Assembly: GCA_964236445.1 (NCBI GenBank) | Contig: CAXSDR010000003.1 | Location: 3,313 to 67,312 of the forward strand | Origin: CAXSDR01 sp964236445 | Lineage (GTDB): Bacteria > Actinomycetota > Actinomycetes > Motilibacterales > Motilibacteraceae | Direction: 5' to 3' | DNA length: 64,000 nucleotides | Shown: positions 33,367-43,184 of the stretch, piece by piece | Layout: every line of letters starts with the position of its first letter | How positions within the stretch are numbered: the stretch's first letter is position 1 | Notes under the pieces: model-generated | What the model was told of the DNA's origin: nothing | What the model saw: only the letters and a program-made list of their open reading frames with translations | Databases searched by the model: none | Translations under genes and position numbers: made by a program

Positions 33367-34345
33367 CATCCATGCAAGAGCTGCCGGTTCCGACGGCAGC
33401 GCCGTCGTGTCGCCGGGTGCCGTTCAGGGGCTCCCCACGCTCGGTGCGCCGGGAGGTGACATCGGTCAGACCGACGTCACCGCGGAGCGCCGAGGCAGTC
33501 TGTGGGGCGATGCGTGGCGCGAGCTGCGGTCCAGCGTCTTCTTCTGGTCGTCCTTGCTCGTGATCGGCGTGTTCCTCACGATGGCCATCGCCCCGGGGCT
33601 CTTCACCAGCAACAGCCCCTACAGCGACACCTGGGCCTGCAACCTGTCGAACTCGCTCAAGGGCACGTCGTCCGGACACCCGATGGGCTATGACTTCCAG
33701 GGCTGCGACGTCTACGCCCTCACGATCTACGGCGCCCGCGCGTCCATCTCCGTCGGATTCCTGGTGACGGCGATCACGACCGCTGTCGGCCTTCTGCTCG
33801 GGGTCCTCGCCGGGTTCTACGGCGGCTGGCTCGACGGGATCATCTCGCGGCTCACCGACATCTTCCTCGGTCTGCCCTACGTCCTGGGCGGCATCGTGAT
33901 CCTGACGATCATCCAGACCGGCGGCATCACCGGCGTCGTCGTGGCCCTCAGCGTCCTGGGCTGGGTCAGCGTCACCCGCATCGCACGGTCGTCCGTCATC
34001 GCGATCCGCGATGCCGACTTCGTCGTCGCCGCACGCTCGCTCGGAGCCAGCGGGCCACGCATCCTGCTCAAGCACATCCTGCCCAACACCCTCGCCCCCG
34101 TGATCGTCGTCTCGACCGTCGGGTTGGGCGCGGTGGTCGCGAGCGAGGCCACGTTCTCGTTCCTCGGCATCGGCGTGCAGAAGCCGACCGTGTCGTGGGG
34201 CCAGCAGATCTCCGACGCACAGGGTCATTTCCTCGAGGCGCACCACGCACTGCTCTGGCCCTCGGCGACGCTGAGTGTCGCGGTGCTGAGCTTCATCCTC
34301 CTCGGCGAGCGCATCCGCGAAGCCCTCGACCCCAAGCTTCGTTGA
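33359..34345 (+). CDS. Peptide ABC transporter permease (DppC/OppC type)
   Basis: A 328-residue partner permease. A ~55-residue polar N-terminus precedes the OppC-N domain (WRELRSSVFFWSSLLVIGVF). The EAA loop is DFVVAARSLGASGPRILLKH. The periplasmic loop has two Cys (DTWACNLSN, DFQGCDVYA), perhaps a disulfide. The probable start is TTG 33359, overlapping the upstream stop. Confidence 0.9.
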   Translation: MTDIHARAAGSDGSAVVSPGAVQGLPTLGAPGGDIGQTDVTAERRGSLWGDAWRELRSSVFFWSSLLVIGVFLTMAIAPGLFTSNSPYSDTWACNLSNSLKGTSSGHPMGYDFQGCDVYALTIYGARASISVGFLVTAITTAVGLLLGVLAGFYGGWLDGIISRLTDIFLGLPYVLGGIVILTIIQTGGITGVVVALSVLGWVSVTRIARSSVIAIRDADFVVAARSLGASGPRILLKHILPNTLAPVIVVSTVGLGAVVASEATFSFLGIGVQKPTVSWGQQISDAQGHFLEAHHALLWPSATLSVAVLSFILLGERIREALDPKLR

Positions 34346-34355
34346 GAAGGCCATC

Positions 34356-35394
<1,039 letters not shown>

Positions 35395-35423
<29 letters not shown>

Positions 35424-36453
35424 GCTCGGCGCCGCACCCGCGATGGGCGAGACGGTCCTGCAGGTCGTCGACCTCGCGAAGTACTTCCCGATCACCCAGG
35501 GCATCGTGCTGCGCAAGCAGGTCGGCGCCGTACGCGCGGTCGACGGCGTCAGCTTCGACATCGTCCGTGGCGAGACGCTCGGCATCGTGGGCGAGTCGGG
35601 CTGCGGCAAGTCGACGCTCGGGCGGCTGCTGATGGCGTTGGACAAGCCGTCGGCCGGGCAGGTCAAGTGGCGCGGCAAGGACATCTTCAAGCTCAAGGGG
35701 CGCGAGTTCCGCGAGATGCGCCGCAACATCCAGATCGTGATGCAGGACCCCTACTCCTCGCTCAACCCGCGCATGACCGTCGGCGACATCATCGGCGAGC
35801 CGTTCGAGATCCACTCCGAGGTCGCTCCCAAGGGCGACCGTCGGCGCAAGGTGCAGGACCTGCTCGACCTCGTCGGGCTGAACCCGGAGCACATCAACCG
35901 CTATCCGCATCAGTTCTCCGGTGGTCAGCGCCAGCGCATCGGCATCGCGCGGGGCCTCGCGCTCAACCCAGAGGTCATCGTCTGCGACGAGCCGGTGTCG
36001 GCGCTCGACGTCTCGGTGCAGGCCCAGGTCATGAACCTGCTCGACCAGTTGCAGACCGACCTCGGCCTGTCCTATGTCTTCATCGCCCACGACCTGTCGG
36101 TCGTCCGCCACATCTCTGATCGCGTCGCGGTGATGTATCTCGGCCGCTTCGTCGAGCTCGGCACCGACACGGACATCTATGAGCACCCGACTCATCCCTA
36201 CACCCAGGCTCTGCTGTCCTCCGTGCCGATCCCGAACCCGGTCGGACGTGACCACCGCGAACGCCGGCTGCTCACCGGAGACGTTCCCAGCCCGGCGAAC
36301 CCGCCGTCGGGATGCCACTTCCGCACCCGCTGCTGGAAGGCCCAGGACATCTGTGCGACGGAGACGCCCCAGCTGGTCTTGCGCAAGGCTCACCCACACC
36401 TCAGCCGCTGCCACTTCGCAGAGGACACCGACGTCATCGCGTCGATCGTCTGA
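35395..36453 (+). CDS. Peptide ABC transporter ATP-binding protein (DppF/OppF type)
   Basis: A 352-residue second ATPase: Walker A GESGCGKST, Q-loop QDPYSSLNPRMT, signature FSGGQRQRI, Walker B VIVCDEPVSALDVS, C-terminal Cys motif (GCHFRTRCWKAQDIC). It closes the five-gene importer operon and overlaps the convergent NUDIX gene by 20 bp. Confidence 0.94.
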
Positions 36454-36874
36454 GAAGCACGCAGAGGTCTTCAGGGAAGACGGCTTCGTCGGTCGCGGCC
36501 AGGTCGTCGATGGACCACCAGCGGTGGCCCAGGATGGCGCGCCGCTCCAGTGAAGTCCATCCCGAGCTGTCGAGCTCGTAGTTGTCGACGGTGACGAGGA
36601 AATACTCCTCGTCCTGCTCATAGGCGACGCCGTCGAACACGAACGAGGCGCTCCTCGTGTGCATCACCGGGCCGAGGTCGTCGACCACGAGTCCCGTCTC
36701 CTCGAACAGCTCGCGCCGGGCTGCCTCTCGCATGGTCTCGTCACCGTCGCAACCTCCGCCGGGCGTGAACCAGAACAGGGGGTCGTCGGGTCGCGACGGG
36801 TCGTGACCCTGCAGGAGCAGCGTTCTGCCGCTGCGGTCGAGGACCAGGACCCGACCGGCGCGGCGTCGACTCAC
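36434..36874 (-). CDS. NUDIX hydrolase
   Basis: A 146-residue NUDIX protein with box GCDGDETMREAARRELFEETGL, split GCDGDETMREAARREL and FEETGL. Unlike the MutT protein at 30142 it has an aromatic-rich C-terminus (HRWWSIDDLAATDEAVFPEDL) found in a broad family of unknown nucleotide or sugar-nucleotide substrates. Its GTG overlaps the TGA of the upstream peptidase gene (GTGA), so the two form a unit. Confidence 0.85.
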   Translation of the reverse strand: MSRRRAGRVLVLDRSGRTLLLQGHDPSRPDDPLFWFTPGGGCDGDETMREAARRELFEETGLVVDDLGPVMHTRSASFVFDGVAYEQDEEYFLVTVDNYELDSSGWTSLERRAILGHRWWSIDDLAATDEAVFPEDLCVLLRRSTR

Positions 36875-38985
36875 GGCGTCGGCCGCGGCAGCGCTGCCCG
36901 CAGGAAGCTCATCTCGAGCAGGAGCAGGTTCTCGGCGACGATCTCCTGCGGCGTCATGTGCGTGACACCCGACAGGGGCAGCACGGTGTGGGGTCGGCCG
37001 GCGGCCAGCAGGGCCGACGACAGCCGCAGCGTGTTGGCTACGACGACGTTGTCGTCGGAGAGCCCGTGCACGATCAGCAGCGGTCGACGCAGCTTGGGTG
37101 CGTCGTCGATCAACGAGTTCGCGGCATAGACCGCGGGCCCGGCGGTCGGGTCACCGAGATAGCGCTCGGTGTAGTGGGTGTCATAGAGCGTCCAGTCCGC
37201 CACGGGTGCGCCGGCCACCGCAGCTGCGAAGACGTCGGGGCGGCGAAGGACGGCGAGCGCTGCGAGGTAGCCGCCGAACGACCAGCCCCTTATCGCGACG
37301 CGGTTGAGGTCCATGACGTCGCGATATCGCTCGCCGGCGGCATCCAGCGCGGCAACCTGGTCGTCCAGGACCGCCTCGGCCCATCGGCCCCCCGAGATCT
37401 CCCGCTCCCATCGCGGCCCCCGGCCCGGCGTGCCGCGCCCGTCGGCGACCACCACGACATAGCCCTGGTCGGCGAGCCACTGCGACTCGAGCCACGCGGC
37501 GCGTGCCCCGACCACCCGACCGTGCCCCGGGCCGCCGTAGGGGTCGAGCAGCACGGGCAGCCGGCCGTCATAGGGGACGCGGGGGAGGAGCACCGCCGTA
37601 CGCAGCCGTCGGGGGCCCGCGTCGAAGATGGCATGGGGGCGTACGTCGGCCAGGGGTGGCGTTGCGGCCAGCGACGTCAGCCGAACCGAGCTTCCGTCGT
37701 CCCGGTTCACGAAGGTGCGAGTCCCGTCCCACGACAGTGAGGCGCTGGAGACCAGTGTGGTGCCGGCATGACGTTGCACCGCATGCACACCGATGGACTG
37801 CGAGAGCGGGGTCAGCGTGCCGTCTGCGGAGATGCTGCAGGTCTGCACGTTGACCGCGTCGGCGGTGGCGCGGAAGGTCACGCCGGCGGCGTCCACCTCG
37901 GTCACGGCGAGCACCTGCAAGCCCGCTGGTGTCACCGCCTCGCCGTCGATCGCGAGCCGCCGGGTCTCGCCGTCGTCGACGGTCGTGACCAGGCGGCCGT
38001 CCGGCAGCCAGGCGGGCACCCCGGGAACGAGCTCGACCCAGTCTGCGTCGACCTGCTCGTGCAGGAGTGTCGTCGCCCCGGTCGTCACGTCGACCGATCG
38101 CACCTGGGCGCGACGCTGGTCACGCGACTGGACGAGAAGCAGGGGAGAACCCACCGCCTGCCAGGAGACCCTTGCGAGATAGGGGAAGTTGACGCGGTCC
38201 CACTCGACCTCGGTCTGCCGGGCGTCGATCGTCAGCAGGACGAGACGTACGTCGGCGTTGACGGTTCCGGCGGCGGGATAGCGCACCGCAGTGGGGGCCT
38301 GTGCCGGTTGCGACGGGTTCGAGATCCACCACTGCTGCACGGCCGACTCGTCGACGCGCGCCGCCAGCATCGAGCGCCCGTCGGGTGCCCACCAGAAGCC
38401 GCGATATCTCCCCATCTCCTCGGCAGCGATGAACTCGGCGAGACCCCAGCTCACGTGCGCGGACTCACCCGTCACGAGCGCCTGGTCGACCCCCGTCGCG
38501 AGGTCGACCAGACGCAGGGAGCCGTCCGATGCGTAGGCCACGCGGGCGCCGGTCGGGTCGAGGCGAGGGTCGACGGCGGAGCCGCTGGTCGGCAGGCGGC
38601 GTACGTCTCCACCGACGAGGTCGGCGACGTAGACGCCGGAGGACAGTGCGAACGTCGCTCCTGTGCCCTTCGCGTCGAGGGCGTAGGCCGTGATGCCGCC
38701 TGCCGCCTCGCGGCGTCGTTCGCGGCGGGCGCGCTCCTCGGGTGAGAGCAGCTCGTCGGCGGCGTCCACGAGCAGTGCGCGAGGATCGGCGACGAGCCGC
38801 TCGTCGCCGCTGGTCACGTCGAGCACCCAGAGACTGCCGACCCGGTCCGTGGGGCCTGCGGAGCGTACGAACACGACCCGAAGGCCGTCGGTCGTCAGCG
38901 TCACGTCGCGTGGAGCGCCCAGCCGGAAGCCTTGCGTGCGCGACTTGAGGCGGGGAAAGGACAGCTCGCTGCTCTGAGTGCTCAC
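36871..38985 (-). CDS. S9 family prolyl oligopeptidase / dipeptidyl peptidase IV-like
   Basis: A 704-residue serine peptidase with an N-terminal beta-propeller (about 1-440; includes WGLAEFIAAEEMGRYRGFWW, the DPP-IV N-terminus binding region) and a C-terminal alpha/beta hydrolase. Nucleophile Ser569 is in GWSFGGYL, Asp is in GLSDDNVV, His is in VTHMTP. No signal peptide is seen, so it is probably cytoplasmic and may trim peptides brought in by the importer next door. GTG 38985 was chosen by family N-terminus. Confidence 0.9.
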   Translation of the reverse strand: MSTQSSELSFPRLKSRTQGFRLGAPRDVTLTTDGLRVVFVRSAGPTDRVGSLWVLDVTSGDERLVADPRALLVDAADELLSPEERARRERRREAAGGITAYALDAKGTGATFALSSGVYVADLVGGDVRRLPTSGSAVDPRLDPTGARVAYASDGSLRLVDLATGVDQALVTGESAHVSWGLAEFIAAEEMGRYRGFWWAPDGRSMLAARVDESAVQQWWISNPSQPAQAPTAVRYPAAGTVNADVRLVLLTIDARQTEVEWDRVNFPYLARVSWQAVGSPLLLVQSRDQRRAQVRSVDVTTGATTLLHEQVDADWVELVPGVPAWLPDGRLVTTVDDGETRRLAIDGEAVTPAGLQVLAVTEVDAAGVTFRATADAVNVQTCSISADGTLTPLSQSIGVHAVQRHAGTTLVSSASLSWDGTRTFVNRDDGSSVRLTSLAATPPLADVRPHAIFDAGPRRLRTAVLLPRVPYDGRLPVLLDPYGGPGHGRVVGARAAWLESQWLADQGYVVVVADGRGTPGRGPRWEREISGGRWAEAVLDDQVAALDAAGERYRDVMDLNRVAIRGWSFGGYLAALAVLRRPDVFAAAVAGAPVADWTLYDTHYTERYLGDPTAGPAVYAANSLIDDAPKLRRPLLIVHGLSDDNVVVANTLRLSSALLAAGRPHTVLPLSGVTHMTPQEIVAENLLLLEMSFLRAALPRPTP

Positions 38986-39018
38986 CCGGCCATTCAACCC
39001 GTCCTCGCCAGCAGCGGA

Positions 39019-39024
39019 TAATCT
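39019..39024 (+). promoter_or_regulatory. -10 element (TAATCT), leaderless mshB
   Basis: TAATCT lies seven bases before the ATG at 39032. GATAAT overlapping it would be an alternative -10. Confidence 0.45.
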
Positions 39025-39031
39025 CGCCGCC

Positions 39032-40021
39032 ATGAGCACGCTTCCAGGTGATGAGTTCGAAGCAGAGGGCGGTCCCCAGCGGGCGCTCGACGACGCCGCT
39101 GAGGCGTTGGAGAACGTTGCGATGGCAGACGAGCTCGAACGCGAGATGACGCTGCTCGATGTCGCGAGACGCGTGGTTCTGGTGCACGCGCACCCCGACG
39201 ACGAGACGATCAACAACGGCGTCACGATGGCGCGTTATGCCGCCGAGGGTGCGCACGTCACGCTCGTCACCTGCACCGCCGGCGAGGAGGGCGAGGTCCT
39301 CGTCCCCGAGCTCGCCCATCTCGCGGCCGACCGGGACGACACACTCGGTGCGCACCGCGTCAACGAGCTGGCCACAGCGATGGAGGCGTTGGGGGTCACG
39401 GACTTCCGCTTCCTGGGGGGCCCTGGTCGTTTCCGCGACTCGGGGATGATGGGGCTCGCCACGAACGAGCGCGAGGACTCTTTCTGGCAGGCCGACCTCG
39501 ACGAGGCCGCCGGTCTGCTCGTGCAGATCCTGCGCGAGGTGCGCCCGCAGGTGCTCATCACCTACAACGAGATCGGCGGCTACGGCCACCCCGACCACAT
39601 CAAGGCGCACCGCGTCGCCATGCGTGCCGTGGACCTCGCGGCCGATCCCGAGCACGGCATCGGTGAGCCGTGGCAGGTCGAGAAGGTCTACTGGAACGTC
39701 ATTCCCGACTCCTGGATCCGCGGCAGCCTGCGCCGCCTGCGCGAGATGGGCGACGACACCTCGTTCGGCGGCCTCGACCCCGAGGGTGACATCCCGATCG
39801 CTGTCGCCGACGAGCTCGTGACCGCATCGATCGACGGCACGGGCCACGTCGCGGCCAAGCTCGCGGCCATGCGCGCGCACGCCACGCAGATCACCGTGGA
39901 CGGGCCGTTCTTCGCGCTGTCGAACAACCTGGGCAACGAGGTCTGGGCGGTCGAGCACTACCAGCTCGTAGTCGGGGACGTGCCGGAGGGCCGCGAGACC
40001 GATCTGTTCGCCGGCCTGTGA
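39032..40021 (+). CDS. mshB: GlcNAc-inositol deacetylase MshB (mycothiol biosynthesis)
   Basis: A 329-residue zinc deacetylase acting on GlcNAc-Ins in the second committed step to mycothiol. Zinc motif HAHPDDE is at 52-58; GGYGHPDHIKAH supplies the third ligand. Length and the SLRRLREMGDDTSF segment separate it from Mca. The N-terminus has ~40 residues more than usual; ATG 39122 or 39146 would give a conventional start, but TAATCT before 39032 supports the longer form. Confidence 0.9.
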   Translation: MSTLPGDEFEAEGGPQRALDDAAEALENVAMADELEREMTLLDVARRVVLVHAHPDDETINNGVTMARYAAEGAHVTLVTCTAGEEGEVLVPELAHLAADRDDTLGAHRVNELATAMEALGVTDFRFLGGPGRFRDSGMMGLATNEREDSFWQADLDEAAGLLVQILREVRPQVLITYNEIGGYGHPDHIKAHRVAMRAVDLAADPEHGIGEPWQVEKVYWNVIPDSWIRGSLRRLREMGDDTSFGGLDPEGDIPIAVADELVTASIDGTGHVAAKLAAMRAHATQITVDGPFFALSNNLGNEVWAVEHYQLVVGDVPEGRETDLFAGL

Positions 40022-40198
40022 TGTCGGCCGTACGGGTGTCATAAATCGGTCAAACCGCCACAAAAGGGACAGGCATCGGTTGGCCGAGGGCACAACGGCA
40101 GCGAGGATCGCCCCACGGATTTCAGTCGGACCGGCAGCGGCCCGGCTGGAGCGCCCGAACGGGTGATATGGCGTGCGAGCGCCGAGAAGGAGGCCGCA

Positions 40199-42169
40199 GT
40201 GACGGACGAATCGGGTTTTACGCCCCGGAGCGCTGGATCCATCATGCCGGTGCGTCGCGAGGCCGCCGACGTCTCTCTCGTTCGGGAGAGGCAGCGGCTC
40301 AGCCGGCTGCGCAAGGTCATCGCCATTCTCGGGCTACCGGCCGGTTTCCTGTGGTGGCGCATCCTCGAGAATCAGCCCATCAACTTCTTCCAGCTGCCTC
40401 ACATCGACCCGATCTACCTGCTTCCTGCGGTCATCGTGCTGCTCATCGCTGCCACACTTGCCATGCAGGCGTCGATGATGCGTACGCAGGGCAAGTCACC
40501 GCACACCATGTTCCGCCCGGAACAGATCGGCGTGAGCCTCGATGACGTCGTCGGCATCGATGTCGTCAAGGACGAGGTCGCGCGCTCGCTGCAGCTGTTC
40601 CTGTCACACGAGACCTTTGCCTCCGAGATGGGTGGGCGAGCCCGGCGCGGAATCCTGTTCGAGGGTGGACCCGGCACCGGCAAGACCTACACGGCCAAGG
40701 CCATGGCCGCCGAGGCCGGCGTCCCGTTCCTCTTCGCCACCGGGACCTCCTTCACCTCGAGCTTGCAGGGCGCGAGCCAGCGTCGCGTGCGTCAGTACTT
40801 CAAGGCTCTGCGCAAGGCGGCGCGTGCCGAAGGCGGCGCCATCGGCTTCATCGACGAGTTCGATGCGATGGGCTACGCGCGTTCGGGCATTGCAGCCGCT
40901 GCCGTCCCCGCCGCGCCGGCGCGATCGAGCATGACGATGTGCTGCGGTGGCCTCGTGGGTCTTCCGTCGGTTGACCTCCGAGTCGGCACAGCGGTTCAGA
41001 CGATGCCGTTCCAGGCCGGTGGCGACGCTGGACAGATCGTCAACGAGCTGCTCGTGCAGATGCAGTCCTTCGACGAGCCGACTGGCTGGGAGAAGTTCAA
41101 GGGCACCCTGGCCGACCGCATCAACCTGTTGCTGCCCGCCTACGCGCACATCACCCGGCACAACAAGCCGACTCCCAACATCCTTCTCATCGCGTCGACC
41201 AACCGAGCCGATAAGCTCGACCCGGCTCTCATGCGGCCGGGTCGCTTCGACGCCCGGCTCACCTTCGAGCTCCCGGACAAGCGGGGACGCCGAGCTCTCA
41301 TCGATCACTTCTTGGTCAAGAAGTCGCACGACGCCGATGTCGCGGATGCCAAGCACCGCGACGCGCTCGCGGCGCTCACACAGGGCTACAGCCCCGCGAT
41401 GCTCGAGGGTTTGATGGACGAGGCGCTCATCAACGCGGTGCGCGAGGACCGTCGTGAGATGTCATGGAAGGACCTCGAGCGCGCCCGCCTCGTCACTGAG
41501 GTGGGTCTTGCCCAGCCGGTCGCCTACACCGCCTACGAAGCGGGCCTCATCGCCACGCACGAAGCGGGCCACACGACCGTGGCATGGCTCGTCGCCCCCG
41601 AGCGCCGCCTCGAGGTCGTCACCATCATCAAGCGCCGCGACGCGCTCGGCATGCTGGCCCACGGCGACCGTGAAGAGGTCTACACCCGCTCGCGTTCGGA
41701 GATGACCGCGCTTATCCAGATCGCCATGGGCGGCCAGGTGGCCGAGGAGCTGTTCTTCGACAACGACGTGTCGACGGGCCCCGGTGGTGACCTCAGCTAT
41801 GCGACAGCCATCGCGGCGCAGATGGTCGGAGCCGTCGGCATGGGCGACTCGCTCGTCTCCTACCTCGCAGTCGAGAACAGCTCGTTCAGCGACACCAACA
41901 TCGTCGGGCGCGTGCTCGGTGATCCTGCCGGTCGGCAGCGGGTGGAGAAACTGCTGCACGACCAGAAGGCCATGGTGCGGTCGCTGCTCGGTCGCCACCG
42001 TCACCTCGTCGCCGCCCTGCGCGACGCGCTGCTCGAGCGCCACGAGCTCATCGGCGAGGAGATCACCGAGGTGCTGGATGCGGCTGCGGCGGCGTACGGC
42101 CCGGTCTATGGCACGGACGACTCCCCGGTGGTCCTCGACCTGACCGCGCTGGAGCTCCACCCTCGCTGA
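40199..42169 (+). CDS. Atypical FtsH-like membrane AAA+ zinc metalloprotease
   Basis: A 656-residue protease. Two N-terminal helices (about 43-60 and 75-95) are joined by only ~15 residues, where FtsH has a ~75-residue external domain. AAA module: Walker A GGPGTGKT (156-163), Walker B IGFIDEFDAMG, arginine finger in RPGRFD. A ~75-residue insertion separates Walker B from the sensor (ASTNRADKLDPAL). The M41 zinc site HEAGH is at 454-458 with the third ligand in GGDLSYA. GTG 40199 follows AGGAGG. Likely degrades membrane or regulatory proteins; a paralogue distinct from housekeeping FtsH. Confidence 0.85.
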   Translation: MTDESGFTPRSAGSIMPVRREAADVSLVRERQRLSRLRKVIAILGLPAGFLWWRILENQPINFFQLPHIDPIYLLPAVIVLLIAATLAMQASMMRTQGKSPHTMFRPEQIGVSLDDVVGIDVVKDEVARSLQLFLSHETFASEMGGRARRGILFEGGPGTGKTYTAKAMAAEAGVPFLFATGTSFTSSLQGASQRRVRQYFKALRKAARAEGGAIGFIDEFDAMGYARSGIAAAAVPAAPARSSMTMCCGGLVGLPSVDLRVGTAVQTMPFQAGGDAGQIVNELLVQMQSFDEPTGWEKFKGTLADRINLLLPAYAHITRHNKPTPNILLIASTNRADKLDPALMRPGRFDARLTFELPDKRGRRALIDHFLVKKSHDADVADAKHRDALAALTQGYSPAMLEGLMDEALINAVREDRREMSWKDLERARLVTEVGLAQPVAYTAYEAGLIATHEAGHTTVAWLVAPERRLEVVTIIKRRDALGMLAHGDREEVYTRSRSEMTALIQIAMGGQVAEELFFDNDVSTGPGGDLSYATAIAAQMVGAVGMGDSLVSYLAVENSSFSDTNIVGRVLGDPAGRQRVEKLLHDQKAMVRSLLGRHRHLVAALRDALLERHELIGEEITEVLDAAAAAYGPVYGTDDSPVVLDLTALELHPR

Positions 42170-42186
42170 GCATGGGCCGCGGGTCA

Positions 42187-42192
42187 TACGCT
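42187..42192 (+). promoter_or_regulatory. -10 element (TACGCT), leaderless DUF6113 gene
   Basis: TACGCT is followed by six bases and GTG 42199, which favours that start over the ATG at 42172. Confidence 0.4.
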
Positions 42193-42198
42193 GCGACG

Positions 42199-42609
42199 GT
42201 GCCCCGGGTCGCCGTGCCAACCCGCGCGCGGACGGCGGCTTCGGTCGCCGTGGCCGCAGTGCTGGGCGTCGTGACGGGGACGCTGGGGTCGTTCTTCCAG
42301 TCCGCAGTGCTCGACACCGAGCGGGTCCGCGTCCCGTGGGGGGTCGCGGCGGGGCTCCTCCTCACCGCGGTCGCGGTGGCCCACGGCGTACGCACGGGTG
42401 GTGCGGTGGGCGGCGCGTCGGCGGGCGTCGGATGGTTCGTCGCGGTCGGTCTGCTCAGCAGCCGGCGTCCCGAGGGCGACCTCGTCGTGACGGCGTCGGT
42501 CCTGGGCTATGTGTGGTTACTCGGAGGAGCACTGACCGTCGTCGCCGTGATCGCAGTGCACGCGATCGGGTCCTTCGGGCGGGGCACAGGACTGAAGCCG
42601 CGGGTCTAA
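42199..42609 (+). CDS. DUF6113-like membrane protein
   Basis: A ~136-residue protein with four predicted helices filling almost its whole length and a basic tail. It resembles the actinobacterial DUF6113 family often found near mshB. Function unknown. ATG 42172, two bases after the protease stop, is the alternative start. Confidence 0.6.
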   Translation: MPRVAVPTRARTAASVAVAAVLGVVTGTLGSFFQSAVLDTERVRVPWGVAAGLLLTAVAVAHGVRTGGAVGGASAGVGWFVAVGLLSSRRPEGDLVVTASVLGYVWLLGGALTVVAVIAVHAIGSFGRGTGLKPRV

Positions 42610-42627
42610 CCGGTCGACACAGGTCGC

Positions 42628-43158
42628 GTGAGGGATCTGGCAGTCGGCACCGGCACCGGCACGACGTGCGTCGTGCTGCGCATCGCGACGGGTCGCTATG
42701 CCTTCGCGGCCTCGGCCGTCGGCGAGGTCGCGGGGATGCTGTCGACGACGCGGCTGCCGGACGCCCCGGCCTGGGTCGCCGGCGTCGCCAACTGGCGCGG
42801 TCGTGTCCTGCCGGTCCTCGACCTTCGCCCGCTGCTGGGCATCGAGGTCACCGCGCTCGGTTCGAGCGCCCGCGTCGTCGTGCTCGTCCGCGGGCCGCTG
42901 CGCGCGGGGGTCCTGACCGACGCGGTGACCGAGGTCAGCGACCTCGAGCTCAATGGCTCCGTCGTGGTGCCGACGACCGTGGCATCGGGCCCGGCACTCC
43001 TGGTCCCCTCGCAGGTGGTGACCGATGCCGGACCGCTCGGGTTGTTCGACGCCGACGCCGTGCTCGCGCTGGGCAGATTGCTGCGGCCGGACCGCGACTC
43101 GGCCGGAGAATCCTTCAGCGCGGGACCGACAGCGCCGATGCCTGCTGCACACGGGTGA
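42628..43158 (+). CDS. cheW: CheW-domain scaffold protein
   Basis: A 176-residue coupling protein. The CheW core is clear: FAASAVGEVAG, VAGVANWRGRVLPVLDLRPLLG, split as VAGVANWRGRVLP and VLDLRPLLG, and VVVLVRGPLRAGVLTDAV. It links the receptor to CheA. A ~35-residue tail beyond the domain is unusual. It is the first gene of the cluster; its stop overlaps an alternative receptor start (GTGA). Confidence 0.88.
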   Translation: MRDLAVGTGTGTTCVVLRIATGRYAFAASAVGEVAGMLSTTRLPDAPAWVAGVANWRGRVLPVLDLRPLLGIEVTALGSSARVVVLVRGPLRAGVLTDAVTEVSDLELNGSVVVPTTVASGPALLVPSQVVTDAGPLGLFDADAVLALGRLLRPDRDSAGESFSAGPTAPMPAAHG

Positions 43159-43184
43159 ACATCGTCGGGGCCGAAGGGATCAGC

